Source: Halomonas urmiana (GTDB lineage Bacteria > Pseudomonadota > Gammaproteobacteria > Pseudomonadales > Halomonadaceae). Taken from it: 64,000 nt of DNA. The notes below the pieces were generated by a model that worked only from the letters and a program-made list of their open reading frames with translations, did no database searches and was not told where the DNA came from. Below are positions 58,930 to 64,000 of the stretch, piece after piece (the stretch's first letter is position 1; each line of letters begins with the position of its first letter). The stretch lies in assembly GCF_005780185.1 (NCBI RefSeq), contig NZ_VBUI01000023.1, forward strand, positions 1 through 64,000, read 5' to 3'. The position numbers and the translations under genes are program-made.

Positions 58930-59033
58930 CAGCGCGCTAGCCAGAGACCGACGACCACGGCGGTGATCATGGTGATGAAGAACACCCGATTGCGGGCGCG
59001 GGTATCGCGGGTGGGCTTGCGGGGATCGGCCAC
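58929..59033 (-). CDS. 34-residue single-pass membrane microprotein upstream of the AEC carrier
   Basis: A GTG start at 59033 follows AGAGGAG at about 7-nt spacing. Translation gives a basic N-terminus (ADPRKPTRDTRARNR) and one hydrophobic helix (VFFITMITAVVVGLWLA), with the stop overlapping the carrier's ATG. The charge pattern predicts an N-in membrane anchor. No family recognised. The ribosome site, overlap and hydrophobic helix argue for a real small gene. Confidence 0.65.
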   Translation of the reverse strand: MADPRKPTRDTRARNRVFFITMITAVVVGLWLAR

Positions 59034-59147
59034 GGTAAGCTCCTCTCGGTGGGGTTGCCGCCCAAGGACGACTTGGCGAGCCATGGTAATCCCGTTAGCC
59101 TGCTATCGCCAGAAGGGCACCGGCCGGCTGCCCCCTAAGGAGCCCCC

Positions 59148-59963
59148 ATGCGCCGTTCCGACCAGACCTCGCGTTCTCCCCTCGTCTTCGCCCACGCCAA
59201 CGGCTTCCCGGGGCAGAGCTATCGCAGCTTCCTGTCGCCGCTGGCCGAACGCTTCGACCTGCACCCGCTGGATCGCCTCGGCCATCACCCCGACTTCCCG
59301 GTGGGGCACAACTGGCTGGCCCTGCGCGATGAGCTCCTCGAGTACCTCGCCGAGCGCCCCGGGCCGGTCATCGGCGTCGGCCACTCCATGGGCGGGGTGC
59401 TCATGGCGATGGCCGCCGAGCAAGCGCCCGAGCGCTTCCACGGCGTGGTGATGCTCGACCCGCCGCTGATGCTCGGCCTGGACGCCCTGGTCATGAAGGC
59501 CGCCAAGCGACTGGGGCTGGCCGATCGTGTCACGCCGGCCGGCCGCACCCTGGGGCGCCGCGACAGCTGGCCCAGCCGGAAGGCGATGGTCCAGTACCTG
59601 CGTCGCCGCGGGCTGTTTCGTGGCTTCACCGACCGGGCCCTTCACGACTACGTGGACGGCGGCACCCGGGAACTCGACGATGGCCGCGTGGTATTGGTCT
59701 ACGATCCCGACATCGAGGTACAGATATTCCGCCACCTGCCCGATCACCTGGATGACCTGCCCGCCCGAGTCCAGGTCCCCCTCGGCGTGCTCGCGGGCCG
59801 CGAGTCCCGGGTGCTCACCGCCCACCGCCGGCGCCGACTGCGCCGCCGCGGGGTGCGCGTCGCCGAGGTCCCGGGGGGGCACATGTTTCCCATGGAGGTC
59901 CCCGAGGAGACCCGTAGGGCCCTGGTGGCGATGATCGACGACCTGATCGGACAGCCATCATGA
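59148..59963 (+). CDS. Alpha/beta-fold hydrolase
   Basis: A 271-residue hydrolase with oxyanion-loop FAHANGFPGQSYRSFL (12-27), nucleophile elbow GHSMGG (about 81-86) and a C-terminal histidine in VPGGHMFPMEVPEET. Substrate unknown; likely an esterase-like enzyme. Overlaps the next hydrolase gene (ATGA). Confidence 0.85.
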   Translation: MRRSDQTSRSPLVFAHANGFPGQSYRSFLSPLAERFDLHPLDRLGHHPDFPVGHNWLALRDELLEYLAERPGPVIGVGHSMGGVLMAMAAEQAPERFHGVVMLDPPLMLGLDALVMKAAKRLGLADRVTPAGRTLGRRDSWPSRKAMVQYLRRRGLFRGFTDRALHDYVDGGTRELDDGRVVLVYDPDIEVQIFRHLPDHLDDLPARVQVPLGVLAGRESRVLTAHRRRRLRRRGVRVAEVPGGHMFPMEVPEETRRALVAMIDDLIGQPS

Positions 59964-60919
59964 GCGATTCTCGGTTCCAACCCCAGGCCCTGAGCCTTGC
60001 CGATGGGCGCCTGGCCGCCCTGGCCTGGGGAGACCCTGCGGCCCCCACCTGGCTCGCCCTGCATGGCTGGCTGGACAATGCCGCGAGTTTCTCGCGCCTG
60101 GCCCCGCGGCTGCTCGAGCGCCTCGGGATCCGCGTGGTGGCCCTCGACTTCGCCGGCCACGGCCTGTCGGCGCACCGCCACGGCGGCTATGCGCTGTGGG
60201 ATTATGTCCACGACCTGCTCGATGCCGGCGACGAACTCGGCCTCTCGCGGATGACCCTGCTGGCCCACTCCATGGGCGCCGGGGTGGCCTGCCTGGCGGC
60301 GGCTGCCCTGCCCGAACGGGTCGCGGCGCTGGTGCTGATCGATGGGCTGGGCGCGCTGACCACTGCGGCCGACGACGCCCCGGCCCAGCTGCGCAAGGGG
60401 CTGCTCGCCGCGCGGCGTGCTCGCTCCCGGGCGCCGAGCACGCCTGGTTCCCGGACACCGAACTCTCCTGGCTCCCGAGCACCGAGCTATCCTGATAGTG
60501 AGGCCGCCGTGGCGGCGCGAGTTGCCGGCGGGGCGACGCCCATCGATGCCGAGACGGCGCGCCCGCTGATGCTGCGAAACCTCGACGGCCTACCCGGCGG
60601 GCGGGTCCGCCTGCGCACCGATGCGCGCCTGCTTCGCCCCTCGCCGGTGCGGCTCTGCCCCGAGCAGCTCTCCGCCATGCTCCGCGCGCTGCGCGCGCCG
60701 GTGCTGCTGGTGGAAGGGGCCACCGGCATCCTGGGCGATCGTCCCCGGGCACGCCGGGCGCGGGCCGAGGTGGCGGACCTCACGCGCCGCGTGCTGCCGG
60801 GCGGGCACCACCTGCACCTGGAGCCTGCCGCGACGGGGGAGGTGGCGAGGGTCATCGCCGACTGGCATGCCCTCGAGAGAACGCATGATCGCACGCACGA
60901 GAGGGAGGGCGGATCATGA
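59960..60919 (+). CDS. Alpha/beta-fold hydrolase with a repeat-derived insertion
   Basis: A 319-residue hydrolase: LALHGWLDNAASFSRLAP oxyanion region, DFAGHGLS, nucleophile elbow AHSMGAG (about 106-112) and the late histidine in PGGHHLHLEPA. Residues about 155-178 are three imperfect copies of an 8-residue Ser/Pro-rich unit encoded by 24-bp tandem repeats, in the lid region after the core strands. Belongs to a four-gene overlap run with the previous hydrolase and the patatin. Substrate unknown. Confidence 0.83.
   Translation: MSDSRFQPQALSLADGRLAALAWGDPAAPTWLALHGWLDNAASFSRLAPRLLERLGIRVVALDFAGHGLSAHRHGGYALWDYVHDLLDAGDELGLSRMTLLAHSMGAGVACLAAAALPERVAALVLIDGLGALTTAADDAPAQLRKGLLAARRARSRAPSTPGSRTPNSPGSRAPSYPDSEAAVAARVAGGATPIDAETARPLMLRNLDGLPGGRVRLRTDARLLRPSPVRLCPEQLSAMLRALRAPVLLVEGATGILGDRPRARRARAEVADLTRRVLPGGHHLHLEPAATGEVARVIADWHALERTHDRTHEREGGS
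60423..60494 (+). repeat. Three 24-bp tandem repeats inside the hydrolase gene
   Basis: Units 60423-60446, 60447-60470 and 60471-60494 each end in CCTG and follow the pattern G-TCCCG-x-CACCGA. They encode SRAPSTPG, SRTPNSPG and SRAPSYPD. Being a multiple of three, copy-number change would keep the frame. Confidence 0.8.
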
Positions 60920-62016
60920 ATCGACAACAGCAGGTGGCAAGCCCTCGGGACAAGACGGTGGCCCTGGTGCTCGGCAGCGGCGGGGCGCGCGGCTACGCGC
61001 ACATCGGGGTGATCGAGGAACTCGAGGCTCGCGGCTATCGCGTGGTGGCGATCTCGGGCTGTTCCATGGGGGCCCTGGTCGGCGGGGTCTATGCGGCGGG
61101 CCAGCTCGCCGCCTACCGCGACTGGGTCTGCCAGCTCGACTACTTCGACGTGCTGCGGTTGGTCGATGTCACCTGGAGCCCGATGGGCGCGATGCGCGCC
61201 AACAAGGTGATGGGCAAGCTCGAGAGCCTGATCGACGATACCCGCATCGAGGACTTGGATATTGCCGTGACCACGGTTGCCACCGACCTGACTCGCCAGC
61301 GCGAGGTGTGGTTTCAGAGCGGCTTGCTGCTCGAGGCGATCCGCGCCTCCATCGCCGTGCCTGGGGTGATCACCCCGGTGCATCGTGGTGATCAGGTGCT
61401 GGTGGACGGCGGGCTGCTCAACCCGCTGCCGATCATCCCCACGGTGTCGGCCCAGGCGGATTTCGTGATGGCGGTCAACGTCACCGCCCATAGCCCCCGG
61501 CCGGTGACCCTCGAGGAGCTGCTGCCCCCTGAAGAGGCCGCCCAGGAGCAGGCTCGGGAGAAGGCCCGCGACGCCGGCGGCGTCGACTTCGCCAGCTGGG
61601 TCGACGGGGTACGCGGCGCCGCGCGGCGGCTGTTTGACGGCCTCGGCACCCCTAACGGCACCACCAACGGCAACGGCGGCGGGCTCGGCAGCGCCGGCAG
61701 GAAGAGCCAGGCGGACGAGACTCTGGAGCGCGATCGTCGGCAGTGGGGGCGCCTGGACATGGTACTGGCCTCCTTCGACATCACCCAGGCGGCGCTGGCC
61801 AAGTACAAGGTGGCGGGCTATCCGCCGGACGTGCTGATCGAGGTGCCCAAGACGGTGTGCGGCGCCTATGAGTTTCACCGTGCCGAGGCCCTGATCAGCC
61901 TCGGCCGCCACCTGGCGGTGGACGCCCTGGATCGCTTCGAGGGGGTGACCCATCCGGGCTGGGGCGATCAGGCGATCGTCGTCGAGCCGGCCGGGGAAGA
62001 GGAGCAGGCGTCGTGA
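60916..62016 (+). CDS. Patatin-like phospholipase (RssA-type)
   Basis: A 366-residue patatin domain protein: oxyanion loop GSGGARGYAHIGV (about 20-32), nucleophile GCSMG (about 49-53) and the catalytic aspartate in VDGGLLNPLP. A glycine/asparagine-rich insertion lies near 240-265. Lipid acyl hydrolase activity is expected. Overlaps the upstream hydrolase gene by 4 bp; the three hydrolases may work in one lipid or ester pathway. Confidence 0.85.
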   Translation: MNRQQQVASPRDKTVALVLGSGGARGYAHIGVIEELEARGYRVVAISGCSMGALVGGVYAAGQLAAYRDWVCQLDYFDVLRLVDVTWSPMGAMRANKVMGKLESLIDDTRIEDLDIAVTTVATDLTRQREVWFQSGLLLEAIRASIAVPGVITPVHRGDQVLVDGGLLNPLPIIPTVSAQADFVMAVNVTAHSPRPVTLEELLPPEEAAQEQAREKARDAGGVDFASWVDGVRGAARRLFDGLGTPNGTTNGNGGGLGSAGRKSQADETLERDRRQWGRLDMVLASFDITQAALAKYKVAGYPPDVLIEVPKTVCGAYEFHRAEALISLGRHLAVDALDRFEGVTHPGWGDQAIVVEPAGEEEQAS

Positions 62017-62029
62017 GCCAGGGTGCCGC

Positions 62030-62608
62030 TCAGGCGTCGGCGCCGCGGCGCCGCAGCAGCACGTAGACCGCCCCGGTGCCGCCGTCGATCGTGGTGGCCG
62101 AGCAGAAGGCCAGCACGCTGGGCCACTCCCGCAACCAGGCGTTCACGTGGCTCTTGATCACTGGATAGTCGCGGGTGCTGCCCCAGGCCTTGCCGTGCAC
62201 CACCAGCACGCAGCGTCGCCGGCGGTCGCAGGCGTCGCGCAGGAAGGCCTCGAGCTCTTCCCGCGCCTCCTCCAGGGTGTGGCCGTGCAGGTCGAGCCCC
62301 GCCTCCCAGGCGAGGCGTCCGCGCTTGAGCTGCTGGCGCGTGCGCCAGGGCAGGTCGGGAAGGGCGAAGTCGAGGAATTCCGAGGGCCGTACCGGCTCCA
62401 CCCGGCCATCCGAGGTGCGCCCGCCACCGGCGAGATCGTCGGCGACCGTGGTGGCGGCCGCGCGCCGCTCGGCCGCGGCGGCATCGCCCCGGCGCCGGCG
62501 ACCGGGATCGGCCCGGTTGCTGGCAATGGGACGCACACCGGCCTCGCGCAGGGCCTGGCGGAAGGCGTTGATCTCGTCGTCGTCCGGGACGTGGCGATCT
62601 CGACTCAT
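62030..62608 (-). CDS. smrB: Smr-domain ribosome-rescue endonuclease SmrB
   Basis: A 192-residue protein with a basic, disordered N-terminus (1-70) and a C-terminal Smr domain: LDLHGHTLEEAREEL (about 108-122), the LVVHGKAW catalytic loop and the AFCSATTIDGGTGAVYV end. E. coli SmrB cleaves mRNA at collided ribosomes. Divergent from prmB, the same arrangement as E. coli smrB-prmB-aroC. Confidence 0.9.
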   Translation of the reverse strand: MSRDRHVPDDDEINAFRQALREAGVRPIASNRADPGRRRRGDAAAAERRAAATTVADDLAGGGRTSDGRVEPVRPSEFLDFALPDLPWRTRQQLKRGRLAWEAGLDLHGHTLEEAREELEAFLRDACDRRRRCVLVVHGKAWGSTRDYPVIKSHVNAWLREWPSVLAFCSATTIDGGTGAVYVLLRRRGADA

Positions 62609-62725
62609 GGGACCATCGGGTAGAGGAGCGAGCCGTCAGTATACCGCCCCAGCCGTGGCTGTGAACCGCGGGCCCGGTTACAATCTGGCGTCGTCATTCC
62701 CGAACACCCGACTCCAGGAAGCCCC

Positions 62726-63682
62726 GTGGCTGAATCTCTCCCCGACGCGTCTACGTCCACCCTCGTGCTGAGCGACGAGGCCTTAAGCGACGGCCTGATC
62801 ACCCTGCGCGACTGCCTGCGCTGGGCCGCCAGCGAGTTCCACCTGGCCGGCCTGCACTACGGCCACGGCACCGCCTCCGCGTGGGACGAGGCCGTGGCGC
62901 TGTCCCTGGGTGCCCTGCACCTGCCCTGGAACGTCGACCCGGCAGTGCTGGAGGCGCGGCTGCTGCCCATGGAGCGTGCGCGCATCGTGTCGCTGGTGCG
63001 GGCACGCATCGAGACGCGTCGGCCGCTGCCCTACCTGCTGGGCGAGGCCTTCTTCGCCGGCCTGCCGTTTAGCGTCGATGAGCGGGTTCTGATTCCGCGC
63101 TCGCCCATCGCCGAGCTGATCGAGCACGGCTTCGCCGCCTGGTTCCCCGACGAGCCGCCCGCCCGGGTGCTGGACCTGTGCACTGGTTCGGGCTGCATCG
63201 GCATCGCCACGGCGCTGCACCTGCCGACCTGCGAGGTCGATCTGGCCGACATCAGCCTCGAGGCCCTGGCGGTGGCGCGCCGCAACATCACCCGCCACGA
63301 CGTGGGCGAGCGGGTGCGCGCCGTGGAGTCCGATCTCTTCGCGGGCCTCACCGGTCGCCGCTACGACCTGATCGTCTCCAATCCGCCCTACGTGGACAGC
63401 CGCGACCTCACCACCATGCCCGCCGAGTTTCGCCATGAGCCGTCGCTGGCGCTGGGCGCGGGCCAGGACGGACTGGACATCGTCCGGCGAATCCTGCGCG
63501 AGGCCCGCGACCACCTGAGCGACGACGGCGTGCTGATCGTCGAGGTCGGCAACTCCGATCACCACCTGGAAGCGGTCTTCCCCGAGGTGCCCTTCCTGTG
63601 GCTGGAATTCGAGCGCGGCGGCCAGGGGATCTTCGCCCTGAGCGCCGCCGAACTCGACGCCCATGCGGCGTCCTTCGCCTGA
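62726..63682 (+). CDS. prmB: Ribosomal protein uL3 glutamine methyltransferase
   Basis: A 318-residue SAM-dependent methyltransferase that modifies a glutamine of ribosomal protein uL3. SAM motif [16 protein letters not shown] and catalytic NPPY at 219-222 (SNPPYVDS). Start is GTG at 62726 with AGGA upstream. Followed after 45 bp by aroC, as in E. coli. Confidence 0.93.
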   Translation: MAESLPDASTSTLVLSDEALSDGLITLRDCLRWAASEFHLAGLHYGHGTASAWDEAVALSLGALHLPWNVDPAVLEARLLPMERARIVSLVRARIETRRPLPYLLGEAFFAGLPFSVDERVLIPRSPIAELIEHGFAAWFPDEPPARVLDLCTGSGCIGIATALHLPTCEVDLADISLEALAVARRNITRHDVGERVRAVESDLFAGLTGRRYDLIVSNPPYVDSRDLTTMPAEFRHEPSLALGAGQDGLDIVRRILREARDHLSDDGVLIVEVGNSDHHLEAVFPEVPFLWLEFERGGQGIFALSAAELDAHAASFA

Positions 63683-63727
63683 TCCACCTCTCCCGCCCCA
63701 TCTCTCCCGACCCCAGGAGGAGCGCCC

Positions 63728-64000
63728 ATGTCCGGTAACACTTTCGGCAAGCTGTTCACCGTCACCACCTTCGGCGAGAGCCACGGCCCGGCGCTGGGGG
63801 CCATCGTCGATGGCTGCCCGCCGGGCCTGCTGCTCTGTGAGGATGACCTGCAGCATGATCTGGACCGCCGCCGCCCCGGCAGCTCCCGCCATACCACCCA
63901 GCGTCGCGAGGCCGACCGGGTACGCATCCTCTCCGGGGTCTTCGAGGGCGTGACCACCGGCACCGCCATCGGCCTGCTGATTGAGAACACCGACCAGCGC
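63728..64000 (+). CDS. aroC: Chorismate synthase (5' part, cut by window end)
   Basis: The first 91 codons of aroC, which makes chorismate from EPSP using reduced FMN. Visible are the opening [20 protein letters not shown] and RRRPG, both characteristic of the family. CAGGAGGA precedes the ATG. The remainder, about 270 residues, lies beyond the window. Confidence 0.95.
   Translation, partial: MSGNTFGKLFTVTTFGESHGPALGAIVDGCPPGLLLCEDDLQHDLDRRRPGSSRHTTQRREADRVRILSGVFEGVTTGTAIGLLIENTDQR

Noticed and set aside
57871-59451. 526-codon plus-strand open frame over the AEC carrier
   Set aside because: Antisense to a well-supported membrane transporter; composition is low-complexity Gly/Gln/Arg.

Overview
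The window is GC-rich gammaproteobacterial chromosome and most resembles a halophilic Halomonadaceae (Halomonas/Chromohalobacter type). This rests on the Pseudomonas-like gene order rhdA-rsgA-orn-queG-nnr-tsaE-amidase-mutL-miaA-hfq-hflXKC-hisZ-purA, on acidic proteins, and on a sulfolactate gene cluster of the kind known from Chromohalobacter. No rRNA, tRNA, CRISPR, phage or transposase gene was recognised.

Layout. 1-17.5 kb: conserved housekeeping block (sulfurtransferase, ribosome assembly, RNA decay, queuosine, metabolite repair, t6A, wall amidase, mismatch repair, tRNA modification, Hfq, HflX/K/C, HisZ, PurA). 17.5-36.7 kb: mixed single genes and short operons (CobO, an RLAN/RimK-like ATP-grasp divergent from a GNAT, YajQ, PepN, CPA2 antiporter, YegS-like kinase, a lemA/M48 deletion scar, an acidic duplicated lipoprotein, cold-shock protein, TM2 protein, LysE exporter, Slt, two hotdog thioesterases, HtpG behind a consensus-type heat-shock promoter). 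36.7-52.2 kb: an organosulfonate catabolic island. 52.9-64 kb: pntAB, gpsA-sixA-monooxygenase, an AEC carrier with a 34-codon leader gene, two alpha/beta hydrolases with a patatin, smrB, prmB and the start of aroC.

The island reads as a full route from C3 sulfonates to central metabolism. A GntR regulator controls suyAB (sulfolactate sulfo-lyase, giving pyruvate plus sulfite). A tripartite tricarboxylate-type transporter is followed by SlcC- and ComC-like dehydrogenases that invert sulfolactate stereochemistry. A LacI regulator, with two near-identical perfect operators, faces a TRAP transporter and then an HpsN-like dehydrogenase plus an SDR and a zinc alcohol dehydrogenase, matching dihydroxypropanesulfonate (DHPS) oxidation to sulfolactate. 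No sulfite oxidase or exporter is visible.

Two families of non-coding elements stand out. One is a roughly 130-160 bp imperfect inverted element built from 7-bp units (four copies, all at gene 3' ends). The other is a nested palindrome of 112 or 284 bp carrying a shared 29-bp core (two copies, upstream of miaA and pntA).
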